From the NCBI GenBank assembly GCA_022750195.1, contig JAKIWE010000001.1, forward strand, positions 62,001 to 126,000: 64,000 nucleotides of DNA, in the 5' to 3' direction. A program made the position numbers and the translations under genes. The notes under the pieces were generated by a model. The model saw only the letters and a list, made by a program, of their open reading frames with translations, searched no databases and was not told where the DNA came from. This document shows, piece by piece, positions 36,779 through 45,104 of this stretch. This stretch comes from Thermoplasmata archaeon (GTDB lineage Archaea; Thermoplasmatota; Thermoplasmata; Lutacidiplasmatales; UBA184). The first letter of the stretch is position 1, and the number at the start of each line of letters is the position of its first letter.

Positions 36779-37915
36779 ATGGACGCGCCCCCGCTGCAGC
36801 TGCTACCGATGGCGTCGAGCCACCGGGGCGCGCTCTCGCCCGCCTGCACGCAGTGCGCGGAGGGGCGGAAGATGGTCCTGTTCGTCACCGGCGTGTGCCG
36901 GTTCCGCTGCTTCTACTGCCCGGTCTCCGAGCGACGCAACCAGAAGGACGACACCTACGCGAACGAGCGGCTCGTCCGCACCGACGACGACGTCCTCGAC
37001 GAAGCCCGGGCGATCGGCGCCGCCGGCACAGGGATCACGGGCGGCGACCCCCTCGGGGTCATCGACCGCACCGAGCATTACGTCCGCTTGTTGAAGGCGA
37101 CCTTTGGGCCCGAGCACCACATCCATCTCTACACCCACGAACCGAACGCGGAGAAGCTCCAACGACTCGCACGTGCGGGCCTCGACGAGTTCCGCCTCCA
37201 CATTCCGCACTACCTGTGGGGACCGCTCGCGGCTGACGGTGGGGCCTACCGCCAGGTCCTGGAGCAGGCGCCCGCCTGGGGTCTGCGTCGGGGCGTAGAG
37301 ATCCCCGTTCTTCCCGACAAGGAACCGGAGCTGCGCCGCCTGTTGCTCGCGCTCGACCGTATCGGACTCGACTTTGTCAACCTGAACGAGCTAGAGTTCT
37401 CCGAGACGAACGATGCGAAGCTCCGAGAGCATGGCTACGACACCTCCCGGAACGCCGCCTGGAGCGTCGCGGGGAGCCGGGAGGTCGCCCAGCGCGTGGT
37501 GCGGGAGATGCGCCTCGCGACCCCGCTGCACTACTGTTCCTCGAGATTCAAGGACGGCGTCCAGCTCCGCCAACGGCTCATCCGGCGTGCGGAACGAACG
37601 TCGCCGGCCTTCGTGGAGCGGACGGACGACGGCACCGTGGTTTTCGGCGTGGTCGAGGCTCGAGGGACCCGCTCGGTCACCCGGTTGGGCACGCGCGTGG
37701 CGGCGCTAGCGCGCCTTCGCCCCGGAGACTACCGTTTGGATTTCGCGCGGCGACGCGTCGAGCTCGCTGCTCCCAGCCTCCGCCGTGTAGCCGGGCGGCT
37801 GCGCGATCCCGCTTTCGTCGTGGAGGAGTACCCTACCGCCGACGCGCTCGAGGTCGAGCGGGAACCGCTCAACACGGCCGCATTCCCCGGCCACGCCCGC
37901 GTGGGCGGCACGTAA
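36779..37915 (+). CDS. Radical SAM protein, pyruvate-formate-lyase-activase-like (COG2108)
   Basis: The 378-residue protein has a radical SAM cluster motif CRFRCFYC (Cys40, Cys44, Cys47) and an extra CTQC at 23-26. TGITGGDPLG near residue 95 is the glycine-rich SAM site. The remaining barrel carries EFRLHIPHYLW and FVNLNELEFSETN. It matches the archaeal group described as related to PFL activase, whose substrate is unknown. ATG 36779 was taken over an upstream GTG (36728) because the conserved region starts soon after it. The C-terminal 60 residues overlap a minus-strand gene by 187 bases. Confidence 0.85.
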   Translation: MDAPPLQLLPMASSHRGALSPACTQCAEGRKMVLFVTGVCRFRCFYCPVSERRNQKDDTYANERLVRTDDDVLDEARAIGAAGTGITGGDPLGVIDRTEHYVRLLKATFGPEHHIHLYTHEPNAEKLQRLARAGLDEFRLHIPHYLWGPLAADGGAYRQVLEQAPAWGLRRGVEIPVLPDKEPELRRLLLALDRIGLDFVNLNELEFSETNDAKLREHGYDTSRNAAWSVAGSREVAQRVVREMRLATPLHYCSSRFKDGVQLRQRLIRRAERTSPAFVERTDDGTVVFGVVEARGTRSVTRLGTRVAALARLRPGDYRLDFARRRVELAAPSLRRVAGRLRDPAFVVEEYPTADALEVEREPLNTAAFPGHARVGGT

Positions 37916-38091
37916 CCCTCGTCGCACGGGTGCGAGCCGTGCGTGAGATAGCGCACGTCCCCCCGGCGGTGCTTGATCGAGCAAGGGCCCCAGCCCGTGT
38001 CCTCGGCGCCGTACCACATCGGACAGTCGCGGCAGTGCAGCTGGGTAGGGTTCGCTGGCGCCGATTGCGAGCTGTCCTCCGCCACGGTCAT
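37729..38091 (-). CDS. Small cysteine-rich protein coupled to folD
   Basis: The ATG at 38091 overlaps the folD stop (ATGA). The conserved-looking N-terminal half carries HCRDCPMWYGAEDTGWGPC, then SIKHRRGDVRYLTHG and HPCDEGYVPP, with four cysteines and two histidines in zinc-like spacing. The frame continues through about 60 Ser/Arg/Ala-rich residues to a stop at 37729 and overlaps the radical SAM gene by 187 bases. That second half is doubtful, and the true end could be earlier if there is a sequencing frameshift. Function is unknown. Confidence 0.68.
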   Translation of the reverse strand: MTVAEDSSQSAPANPTQLHCRDCPMWYGAEDTGWGPCSIKHRRGDVRYLTHGSHPCDEGYVPPTRAWPGNAAVLSGSRSTSSASAVGYSSTTKAGSRSRPATRRRLGAASSTRRRAKSKR

Positions 38092-38990
38092 CCTCGCTTC
38101 GCGGGCTCGAGAAGCTCCCAGCCATGCACGACGTTGGCCATGAGTTGCGCGACCGTCACCGGGCCGACCCCCCCCGGCACCGGCGTAAGCGCCGACGCCC
38201 ACCCCTCGAGAGAGGCCATGTCCGCGTCCCCCGCGGCGCGGTGACCCGCCGGTCGTGACGGGTCCGGGACGGAGCTCAGGCCGATGTCGATGATCACGGC
38301 GCCTTCGGGCACGACCGAACGGTCGAGAAGCCCAGGCTTACCGACACACGGAACGATGATCGATTGTTCGGCGAGTAGGCCGCGCAGGTTGGAGCTCCGC
38401 GAGTGGACGAGCGTGACCGTCGCGTTCCCCCACTCGCCCTTGGAGGCTAGGAGGACCGCGAGCGGAAGCCCCACCGTGGGCGATCGGCCGACGACCGCGA
38501 CGCGTGACCCGCCGATCTCGTACCCGTAATGGCGCAGGGTCTTGACGGCCGCGAGAGCGACCGCGGGAATCTGCACCGGGCGCTGGATGGCCAGCCGCCC
38601 GAGGTTCGCCCGCCCCACCCCGTCGGTGTCCTTCTCGACCCCGAGCTCCGCGACGGCGCCGTCGAAGTCGAGCTCGGAGGGAAGAGGATGTTCCATCAAC
38701 ACCGCGTGCACATCCCGAGCTCGTTCGAGCTCCCGGAGCCGAGCGGCCAGTGCGACGCGGTCCATCTCAGGTGGAATGATCTCTCCTCGGAACTCGATGC
38801 CCACCTGACGGGCCGCTTTCTCCTGCTGGCGAGCGTAGAAGACGAACGGCGAACCGGGAATCTGTCGGTAGAGGCTCACCAAGCACGGCGTCGGTCGCCC
38901 CGCCGTCCGCCCGGCCTCCACGCGTTCGTGCACCGCGGCCATAATCTCGGCCGCGAGCGGAGCGCCGAGAAGGGGACGCGTGACGACCAT
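38088..38990 (-). CDS. folD: Methylene-tetrahydrofolate dehydrogenase/cyclohydrolase FolD
   Basis: The 300-residue protein has the FolD core: FVFYARQQEKAARQVGI with the catalytic Lys, VLMEHPLPSE (usual LVQLPLP), GVEKDTDGVG and the cofactor motif VVGRSPTVGLPLA, ending with PVPGGVGPVTVAQLM. It interconverts methylene-, methenyl- and formyl-tetrahydrofolate. The variant VLMEHPLP in place of VQLPLP is worth noting. Together with mptD this suggests the cell handles both pterin synthesis and C1 carriers. The start is the ATG at 38990. Confidence 0.95.
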   Translation of the reverse strand: MVVTRPLLGAPLAAEIMAAVHERVEAGRTAGRPTPCLVSLYRQIPGSPFVFYARQQEKAARQVGIEFRGEIIPPEMDRVALAARLRELERARDVHAVLMEHPLPSELDFDGAVAELGVEKDTDGVGRANLGRLAIQRPVQIPAVALAAVKTLRHYGYEIGGSRVAVVGRSPTVGLPLAVLLASKGEWGNATVTLVHSRSSNLRGLLAEQSIIVPCVGKPGLLDRSVVPEGAVIIDIGLSSVPDPSRPAGHRAAGDADMASLEGWASALTPVPGGVGPVTVAQLMANVVHGWELLEPAKRG

Positions 38991-39106
38991 CGCAACCGCG
39001 CGAAACAGGACCTGAAAGATAAGCAGGCGGCGAGGCGTCGTCCCCCGGCGTCGTGCGAATTCGGCGCACGGCCGGTGATTCCACGGCGAAGTTTTGCCGG
39101 CTAATG

Positions 39107-39114
39107 CTTTATAG
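39107..39114 (+). promoter_or_regulatory. lonB: TATA box for lonB
   Basis: CTTTATAG at 39107-39114 is centred about 22 bases before the TTG at 39132. The transcript would be almost leaderless. Confidence 0.7.
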
Positions 39115-39131
39115 AGTGGACCCCTCTGAAT

Positions 39132-41189
39132 TTGTCAGGGAGCGGTCGCCGGTCGATTCCAGAACGGGGACCCTTTCCAGAGGCAGTTACGGAAACACCA
39201 GCCGAGGGTGTCGAGGGCCCCGCCGCCGACCTCGATACCTGGGCGAAGTCGCTGCCGTACGAGACCACCGCGAACGTCGAGGTGCCGCCGCGGCTGCTCG
39301 ACCAGGTGATCGGGCAGGACGACGCGGTCGAGGTCGCGAAGAAGGCCGCCACCCAGAAGCGGCACATGATCCTCATCGGCGAGCCTGGAACCGGCAAGAG
39401 CATGCTGGCCCGGGCCATGGTCGACTTCCTCCCACGCGAGCAGCTCCAGGACATCCTCGCCTATCCGAACACGGAGGACCCGAACGAGCCGAAGATCCGG
39501 GTCGTCCCCGCGGGCAAGGGCAAAGAGATCGTCGCGGCCCAGAAGCTCGAGGCCGCCCAGAAGAAAGAGCAGCGGATGATCTTCCTCGTCGTCGCCGTGT
39601 TCATCATCATCGCGCTGACCGCTTACATCATCATCGTCAGCCCGTCGCACGACCTGACGGCGGGGCTCTTCGCGCTGTTCATCATCCTGATCCTGTACGC
39701 TCTGTTCCGGTTAAGCTCCGGCCGCTCCGAGGGCGGTGCCGGCGTGGCGAAGCTCTTGGTCACGCACTCGCTCGACGAGCGCCCGCCGTTCATCGATGCG
39801 ACCGGTGCGCACGCGGGGGCCCTCCTGGGCGACGTCAAGCACGACCCGTTCCAGTCCGGTGGGCTCGAGACCCCACCGCACGAGCGCGTCGAGGTCGGGG
39901 CGATCCACAAGGCGAACGGCGGCGTGCTGTTCGTCGACGAGATCAATCTCCTCAAGATCGAGAGCCAGCACTCGCTGCTGACCGCGCTCCAGGAGCGGAA
40001 GTTCCCGATCGTCGGTCAGTCCGAGCGCTCCGCCGGCGCGATGGTCAAGACCGAGCCGGTCCCGGCGGACTTTGTCCTCGTCGCGGCCGGGAACGTCGAC
40101 AGCGTCCAATCGATGCACCCGGCGCTCCGGTCGCGAATTCGCGGGTACGGCTACGAACTGTACGTCAAGACCACGATGCCGGACACGATCGAGAACCGGC
40201 AGAAGATCGTCCGGTTCGTCGCTCAGGAGGTCGTGAAGGACAAGAAGATCCCGCACTTCGACATGGGGGCGGTCATGGAGGTCATCCGCGAGGCTCAGCG
40301 CCGCGCGGGCCGCAGCGGCCAGCTGACCCTCCGCCTGCGGGAGCTCGGCGGGCTCGTGCGGGTCTCCGGCGACATCGCGAACTCCGAGGGCGCCCGACTC
40401 GTCACGGCCGCGCACGTGGTCCGCGGCAAGCGCTCCAGCCGCTCGCTCGAGCAGCAGATCGCCGACCGGTACATCGAACGGCGCAAGGAGTACCGGATGT
40501 TCAGCACCGAAGGCTCCGCCATCGGCATCGTCAACGGGCTCGCGGCCATCAACGCGCAGTCCGGAATGGCCGAGTTCTCCGGGATCGTGCTCCCGATCGT
40601 CGCGGAAGTGACCCCCGCGCAGACCAAGGACGGAGGGGTCGTCGTCGCGACGGGCAAGCTCGGGGAGATCGCCCGTGAGGCGGTCCAGAACGTCAGCGCG
40701 CTCATCAAGAAGTACACCGGCGAGGACATCTCGCGGTACGACATCCACATCCAGTTCGTCGGGACCTCCGACGGCGTCGAAGGCGACAGCGCCTCCGTCT
40801 CGATCGCGACGGCCGTGATCAGCGCGCTGGAAGGCGTGCCCGTCGACCAGGGTCTCGCGATGACCGGCTCGCTCTCGGTCCGAGGTCAGGTGCTCCCGGT
40901 CGGGGGCGTGACGGCGAAGGTCGAGGCCGCGGCCGACTCCGGGCTCAAGCGCGTGCTCGTCCCCGAGGACAACCTCGAGGACCTGGTGCTGGAGTCCCGC
41001 TACCGCGGCGCGATCGAGGTGATCCCGGTCCGCACGTTGCGGGACGTGCTCAAGTACGCGCTCGTGGGCCAGGGCTCGAAGAAGGAGTCGCTCCTGGAGC
41101 GCCTGGCGGCGATGGTCCACGCTACGAACCGGACCGACGGTCCGGACAGCTCGACGAAGGTCCCCCCGCTCCGGCCGGCCGGATCGTGA
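39132..41189 (+). CDS. lonB: Archaeal Lon protease (LonB), membrane anchored
   Basis: The 685-residue protein has an AAA+ domain with Walker A GEPGTGKS (83-90) and Walker B VLFVDE (265-270). Two membrane helices are inserted at about 150-169 and 176-194, the LonB hallmark. The protease domain has the Ser-Lys dyad Ser553 ([10 protein letters not shown]) and Lys596 ([10 protein letters not shown]). It is an ATP-dependent membrane protease degrading abnormal proteins. TTG 39132 is the only start before the conserved region and lies just after a strong TATA box. A small cysteine protein is coupled at its stop. Confidence 0.97.
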   Translation: MSGSGRRSIPERGPFPEAVTETPAEGVEGPAADLDTWAKSLPYETTANVEVPPRLLDQVIGQDDAVEVAKKAATQKRHMILIGEPGTGKSMLARAMVDFLPREQLQDILAYPNTEDPNEPKIRVVPAGKGKEIVAAQKLEAAQKKEQRMIFLVVAVFIIIALTAYIIIVSPSHDLTAGLFALFIILILYALFRLSSGRSEGGAGVAKLLVTHSLDERPPFIDATGAHAGALLGDVKHDPFQSGGLETPPHERVEVGAIHKANGGVLFVDEINLLKIESQHSLLTALQERKFPIVGQSERSAGAMVKTEPVPADFVLVAAGNVDSVQSMHPALRSRIRGYGYELYVKTTMPDTIENRQKIVRFVAQEVVKDKKIPHFDMGAVMEVIREAQRRAGRSGQLTLRLRELGGLVRVSGDIANSEGARLVTAAHVVRGKRSSRSLEQQIADRYIERRKEYRMFSTEGSAIGIVNGLAAINAQSGMAEFSGIVLPIVAEVTPAQTKDGGVVVATGKLGEIAREAVQNVSALIKKYTGEDISRYDIHIQFVGTSDGVEGDSASVSIATAVISALEGVPVDQGLAMTGSLSVRGQVLPVGGVTAKVEAAADSGLKRVLVPEDNLEDLVLESRYRGAIEVIPVRTLRDVLKYALVGQGSKKESLLERLAAMVHATNRTDGPDSSTKVPPLRPAGS

Positions 41190-41422
41190 GGAGCTCGACC
41201 CGCCCGCCCGCCCACCGGCCGGGGCCGGTGTTCGAAGCGCGGGGGCCGACCGACGCGTCCGACGACGACCGGTTCGTCGGCCGCTCCTGCTACGTGTTCA
41301 ACCCGTCGCTTCGCTCCAACCTCAACGACACGCACTGCAGTCACTGCCGGTACTACCTGACCGCCCGCTGCCCCCACATCGATGAGTTCCTCGACGACGT
41401 CGAGGAGCTGATGCCCGACTGA
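41186..41422 (+). CDS. Small zinc-ribbon-like protein coupled to lonB
   Basis: The GTG at 41186 overlaps the lonB stop (GTGA). The 78-residue protein carries [17 protein letters not shown], then [20 protein letters not shown], giving one isolated Cys, a CxxC pair and a final Cys. This is likely a single zinc site with an acidic tail (DDVEELMPD). The N-terminal 25 residues are low complexity. No family name can be given. Its coupling to LonB suggests a partner or regulator, but that is inference. Confidence 0.7.
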   Translation: MRSSTRPPAHRPGPVFEARGPTDASDDDRFVGRSCYVFNPSLRSNLNDTHCSHCRYYLTARCPHIDEFLDDVEELMPD

Positions 41423-41443
41423 TCCTCCTCGGAGGCGGTCGGG

Positions 41444-41986
41444 TTGTCCAGGACGCTCATCATCGGACGGTTCCAACCGTTCCATCGGGGCCACTTCGCG
41501 GTCGTCGAGGCCGCGCGTCGCCAGCGCCCCGGGGCGGCGGTGATCCTCGGGGTGGGGAGCGCCCAGGCCAGCTTCACCCCGACGGACCCGTTCACCGCGG
41601 GCGAACGGGCGGAGATGATCGAACTCGCGCTGCGCGAAGCCGGACTCTCCGAGGTCACGGTCGTGCCGATCCCCGACATCCATCGGCACGCCCTCTGGGC
41701 CGCCCATGTCGTCGCGCTGGTCCCTCAATTTGACGTGCTCCTCACGAACAACCCGCTCACCCGACTGCTGTTCGAGCGGGCGGGAGTGACCGTCGAGAGC
41801 GTACCGTGGGTCGAGCGGGCGCAGTTCCAAGGCGCCGTGATCCGCGCGGCGATGCGAACGCAGGCTCCCTGGGAGCCGTCCGTCCCTTCGGCGGTGGCGA
41901 AGTTCTTGACGACGCTCGGGGGGCCCGCCCGCGTGCGACTGCTAGGACCGGAGAGCCCGGGCCCCCCCGACGTCGGCGAGGCATGA
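41444..41986 (+). CDS. nadM: Nicotinamide-nucleotide adenylyltransferase (NadM type)
   Basis: The 180-residue protein has the nucleotidyltransferase HxGH-type motif GRFQPFHRGH at 8-17 and the C-terminal signature FQGAVIRAAM in place of the usual SGTxIRxxM. It is the archaeal NadM class that makes NAD from NMN and ATP. The TTG at 41444 follows a GGAGGCGG-like site. The C-terminal 20 residues are Gly/Pro-rich. The trans-sulfuration gene is coupled by ATGA at its stop. Confidence 0.93.
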   Translation: MSRTLIIGRFQPFHRGHFAVVEAARRQRPGAAVILGVGSAQASFTPTDPFTAGERAEMIELALREAGLSEVTVVPIPDIHRHALWAAHVVALVPQFDVLLTNNPLTRLLFERAGVTVESVPWVERAQFQGAVIRAAMRTQAPWEPSVPSAVAKFLTTLGGPARVRLLGPESPGPPDVGEA

Positions 41987-43215
41987 GCGACCCCTCGACC
42001 ACCGACCCCCGCCCAGCCCGCAAAGGGCCGACGTTCGAGCCGCTTCCGGAGTGGGTGGGTCTGAGCACCCGCCTCGTCCACGGCGCGCGCCGTCCCGACC
42101 TCAACGCGGGGGCCGTGGTGCCCCCGATCTACCAAACCTCTACCTACCACTATCCGGCGGAATTCTCGGAAGCGAACGGTCGCGGGGACGTCCATCTCTA
42201 CACGCGCGGCGACAATCCGACGCACGAGGTCGCGGAGGAGCTGCTCCGGCAGTCGGAGGGCGCCGAGGCCGCGGCGGTGTTCGCCTCCGGGATGGGGGCG
42301 ATCAGCGGAACCCTGCTCACGTTCTTGAAGGCGGGCGACGAGGTGGTCGTCCTGGACGACCTCTACGGCGGGACCCGTCGCTTGTTCAGCGACCTGCTCC
42401 CCGGCCTGGGGATCCGGGTCCGATGGGTCCACACGGTTCGGCCCGACGATCCCTCGGTATCGGTCGCGGGCTCACCGAAAATCGTCTTCCTCGAAACTCC
42501 GAGCAACCCGGTCCTCCACGTTCACGACCTCGAGGCGTGGTCCTCGGCGGCCGACCGCGCGGGGGCCTTGCTGGTGGTCGACAACACCTTCGCGACGCCG
42601 GTGAACCAGAACCCTCTCACCCATGGCGCTGACCTCGTCGTTCATAGCGCCACCAAGTACCTGGGGGGTCACTCCGACCTAGTCGCGGGAGCGGTCGTCG
42701 GCCCCTCCGAGCTCGTCAATCGCGTCCGGGTCGGCACGCTGAACCTGGGGTCGACGCTCGACCCGTTCGCTGCTTTCCTGCTCGCCCGAGGGATGCGAAC
42801 GCTCTCGCTGCGGGTGGCCCGTCAGAACCTGAACGGCGAGCGGGCGGTCGAGAGCCTGGCGGCCCATCCGCGCGTACGACGCGTGGATTATCCCGGACGG
42901 GCGAGCGCCGAGGAGGAAGCCGCCGCGCGGCGCCAGATGCGGGGCCGCGGCGGGCTCCTCGCCGTCACCGTCGACGGCGGGAGCGAGGGCGTTCGGCGGT
43001 TCCTCCACGCCCTGAGACTGGTTCACGTCGCCTCGAGCCTGGGAGGGGTCGAGAGCCTCGCCAGCTCGCCCAGCGAGACGTCCCACCGCCATCTGTCGGC
43101 CGACGAGAGGAGCAGGCTCGGCATCGAACCCGGTACCGTCCGCCTTGCGCTCGGCATCGAGGAGCCGGACGACTTGGTCCGGGACCTTACGGAGGCTCTC
43201 GACCAGTTGAGCTAG
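41983..43215 (+). CDS. Cys/Met metabolism PLP enzyme (cystathionine gamma-synthase/lyase family)
   Basis: The 410-residue protein has the family core: NAGAVVPPIYQTSTYHY, FASGMGAISGTLLTFLKAGD, LVVDNTFATPVNQNP and the PLP lysine in HSATKYLGGHSDLVAG. GVESLASSPSETSHRHLS is the C-terminal signature. Members include cystathionine gamma-synthase, gamma-lyase, O-acylhomoserine sulfhydrylase and methionine gamma-lyase. These motifs do not settle which activity it has. It is coupled to nadM by ATGA and ends just before tRNA-Thr. Confidence 0.92.
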   Translation: MSDPSTTDPRPARKGPTFEPLPEWVGLSTRLVHGARRPDLNAGAVVPPIYQTSTYHYPAEFSEANGRGDVHLYTRGDNPTHEVAEELLRQSEGAEAAAVFASGMGAISGTLLTFLKAGDEVVVLDDLYGGTRRLFSDLLPGLGIRVRWVHTVRPDDPSVSVAGSPKIVFLETPSNPVLHVHDLEAWSSAADRAGALLVVDNTFATPVNQNPLTHGADLVVHSATKYLGGHSDLVAGAVVGPSELVNRVRVGTLNLGSTLDPFAAFLLARGMRTLSLRVARQNLNGERAVESLAAHPRVRRVDYPGRASAEEEAAARRQMRGRGGLLAVTVDGGSEGVRRFLHALRLVHVASSLGGVESLASSPSETSHRHLSADERSRLGIEPGTVRLALGIEEPDDLVRDLTEALDQLS

Positions 43216-43233
43216 GTCCGCCGTGGCGCAGGC

Positions 43234-43240
43234 ATTATAG
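43234..43240 (+). promoter_or_regulatory. TATA box for tRNA-Thr
   Basis: ATTATAG is centred about 29 bases before the tRNA 5' end at 43266, the normal archaeal spacing. Confidence 0.65.
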
Positions 43241-43265
43241 TTGGCTCACCGTCGCGCGTCGGAAC

Positions 43266-43338
43266 GCCACTGTAGCTCAGTTGGCAGAGCGGCTGATTCG
43301 TAATCAGCAGGTCGGGGGTTCGAGTCCCTCCAGTGGCT
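43266..43338 (+). tRNA. tRNA-Thr (anticodon CGU)
   Basis: The sequence folds with acceptor GCCACTG/CAGTGGC, D stem GCTC/GAGC, anticodon stem GCTGA/TCAGC around TTCGTAA (anticodon CGU) and T stem GGGGG/CCCTC with one wobble and loop TTCGAGT. It has 73 bases and no intron; CCA is not encoded. An AbrB/PIN pair follows within 135 bases. Confidence 0.95.
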
Positions 43339-43432
43339 CCTTGATGACCGGGGTCCCGGTCTTGGGTGGGTGGGAGCCCTCCTCGTCGCCGAGGCAAGCT
43401 CGGGCGAAGGATCTCTACCTCGTACGAATCAT

Positions 43433-43441
43433 CAAATATCG
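43433..43441 (+). promoter_or_regulatory. TATA-like box for the AbrB/PIN pair
   Basis: CAAATATCG is centred about 36 bases before the ATG at 43473, predicting a leader of about 10 bases and a promoter separate from the tRNA. Confidence 0.5.
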
Positions 43442-43472
43442 ATGCCTCAATCGTTACCTTGGAGCTGTATCG

Positions 43473-43682
43473 ATGGACACGGTGACGGTCTCGCCCAAGT
43501 TCCAGGTCGTGATTCCCGAGCGCGTTCGCGAGGAGTTTCACATTCGTGCGGGCGACAAGATGGCCGTGATCGTCAAGCACGGGATCCTCCACTACGTTCC
43601 GATCCGGCCCTACGATCACACCAAGGGGATGACGCCCGGGCTCGACACGAAGGGTCTGCGCGACCGGCGCGATCGCCTCTAA
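43473..43682 (+). CDS. vapB: AbrB/MazE-type antitoxin
   Basis: The 69-residue protein opens with MDTVTVSPKFQVVIPERVRE, the swapped-hairpin AbrB fold, and FHIRAGDKMAVIVKHGIL. The C-terminal part (KGMTPGLDTKGLRDRRDRL) is likely the toxin-binding tail. It lies 14 bases before a PIN-domain gene, so the pair is a VapBC-type toxin-antitoxin. Both are probably autoregulated from the promoter between tRNA-Thr and this gene. Confidence 0.88.
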   Translation: MDTVTVSPKFQVVIPERVREEFHIRAGDKMAVIVKHGILHYVPIRPYDHTKGMTPGLDTKGLRDRRDRL

Positions 43683-43696
43683 GTCGTGAGGGGTCG

Positions 43697-44068
43697 ATGA
43701 TCTCGATCGACAGCTACGGTTGGATCGAGAGGCTCTCCGGGGGACCAAAGCAGGCTCAGTACAATCGAGTGTTCGACTCCGTGGCGCCGTCGGACATCCT
43801 CACCTCGGTCGTCGTTGTGTACGAGGTCTACAAGAAAGCGAAGGCCCTGCTCGGAGAGCACACCGCCCTCGAAAGCGTTGCCGCGCTCGGCCATACTGTA
43901 GTGGTTCCGGTCGACCAGGAGATCGCGCTGGCCGCCGCTGACTACAGCTTAGAACACGGGATCCACTTCTCGGATGCCCTGGTGTACGCCACCGCCCGTC
44001 GTCACGAAGCCGAACTGTTCACGAGCGATGAGGCCTTGAAGGGCCTCCCCGCGGTAAGGTTCGTCTGA
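43697..44068 (+). CDS. vapC: PIN-domain toxin (VapC-like ribonuclease)
   Basis: The 123-residue protein has a PIN-domain active-site pattern: SIDSYGWIERL (first Asp), VVVYEVYKKAKALLG (Glu), HFSDALVYATARRH (Asp) and FTSDEALKGL (Asp). VapC toxins cleave tRNA or rRNA. ATG 43697 follows GAGGGG. With the AbrB gene before it, this is a complete module immediately downstream of a tRNA gene. Confidence 0.88.
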   Translation: MISIDSYGWIERLSGGPKQAQYNRVFDSVAPSDILTSVVVVYEVYKKAKALLGEHTALESVAALGHTVVVPVDQEIALAAADYSLEHGIHFSDALVYATARRHEAELFTSDEALKGLPAVRFV

Positions 44069-44475
44069 TTCGTTGGCCCTCGATACGAACCGTCCGTAGA
44101 CCGGGGAGGGCAGAGCCCCCCGTCCAACCTGCACCGAGCGCGGACCGGCGAACGATCGTCCCCCTGAGGCGGTCGCCGAGGAAGAATCTCTCCTGGGCGA
44201 TCCGATCTTACGACCCCTAGTCGAATCGCGCGTTCTCAACGGACCCGGAAACGGTCCATCGCCGTGTCTAGCACGTATCGGCCTCCCTCGACGGAGGTAC
44301 GGGGCGGCGGCGGGCGGGCGCCCAGGGTTCGTCGACGACAAACCACCAAGACCCCGCCGACGGCGGGCTGGTAACCACTCGGGTGAGTTCATCGGACACC
44401 GCCCGGTTCCTGGCAAGGGCAGGATCGGTCGGTGGAGCCTCAACCTTGATGAGCCGCCCCTCGCGTCGGTCGCGT
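44069..44475 (+). other. Intergenic region after the PIN toxin
   Basis: About 400 bases with no gene assigned. A GC-rich hairpin-like GGGAGGGCAGAGCCCCCC near 44103-44120 may end transcription of the toxin gene. A minus-strand open frame at 44268-44507 gives a Trp/Pro/Arg-rich peptide but has no start signal or recognisable fold. It was not accepted. Confidence 0.4.
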
Positions 44476-44964
44476 ATGGTCGACCTGGGGTTCCCCGAGC
44501 TCCTCACCCTCGTTCAAACCGTCGCCATCATCGTAGCGATCGTCATCGCGGTCTACTTCTCCCGCCGCCAGATCCAAGCGCTCTCGGCCGACCTAGAGGC
44601 CCGAGTGCTCAACGACCTGGACGAGAAGCTCCACCGGATGGGCGAGATCTTCATGGAGAAGCCGGAGTTCGTTCGGGTCCTCTACGACGCGCCGCCCGAA
44701 CCGGGCCCGGGCTCCGTGTTCGAAGCCGAGGCGGCGTTCGCGTACTATGTCATGTTCTTCTGCGCCCACTGCTTCCACATGCGCCAGCGGGGCATCCTGG
44801 GCGACAACGACTGGGCGGGCTGGCTCCAATGGACCAAGAATGCGTTCCAGCACGGGAGATTGGGGAAGTACTGGAAGGAGGCCGAGATGAACGCCTGGGT
44901 CGACCCGGCGTTCCGGGAGTTCGTCGACCGTGAGATTCTTCCTGCGGCGGCCGCAGCGCACTAG
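44476..44964 (+). CDS. Single-helix membrane protein, unknown function
   Basis: The 162-residue protein from ATG 44476 has a hydrophobic segment at about 8-28 (LLTLVQTVAIIVAIVIAVYF). A charged soluble region follows with LSADLEARVLNDLDEKLHRM and GWLQWTKNAFQHGRLGKYWK. The N-in anchor plus helical cytosolic domain resembles short signalling or regulatory membrane proteins in this group, but no family is recognised. An upstream in-frame start (44383) gives a low-complexity leader and was not used. Its position after a toxin-antitoxin pair does not reveal a function. Confidence 0.65.
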   Translation: MVDLGFPELLTLVQTVAIIVAIVIAVYFSRRQIQALSADLEARVLNDLDEKLHRMGEIFMEKPEFVRVLYDAPPEPGPGSVFEAEAAFAYYVMFFCAHCFHMRQRGILGDNDWAGWLQWTKNAFQHGRLGKYWKEAEMNAWVDPAFREFVDREILPAAAAAH

Positions 44965-45104
44965 CTCGGGACCGCGGACCGCGTCGCGCGGCCACCGGGG
45001 AAGGGGCTAAGGTGGGCCGGGCCGCCCGACCGAGGTCCCGTCACCGACCGGGGCTGGGCCTCCCCCACCGGCGCTAAGTTCCGGGAGCCAACTGCCGTAG
45101 CGTC

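Noticed and set aside
39711-41120. 469-codon minus-strand frame over lonB
   Set aside because: Antisense to LonB; charged repetitive peptide with no fold.
44268-44507. Minus-strand 79-codon frame between vapC and the membrane gene
   Set aside because: No start signal, no fold and overlap with the next gene's leader.
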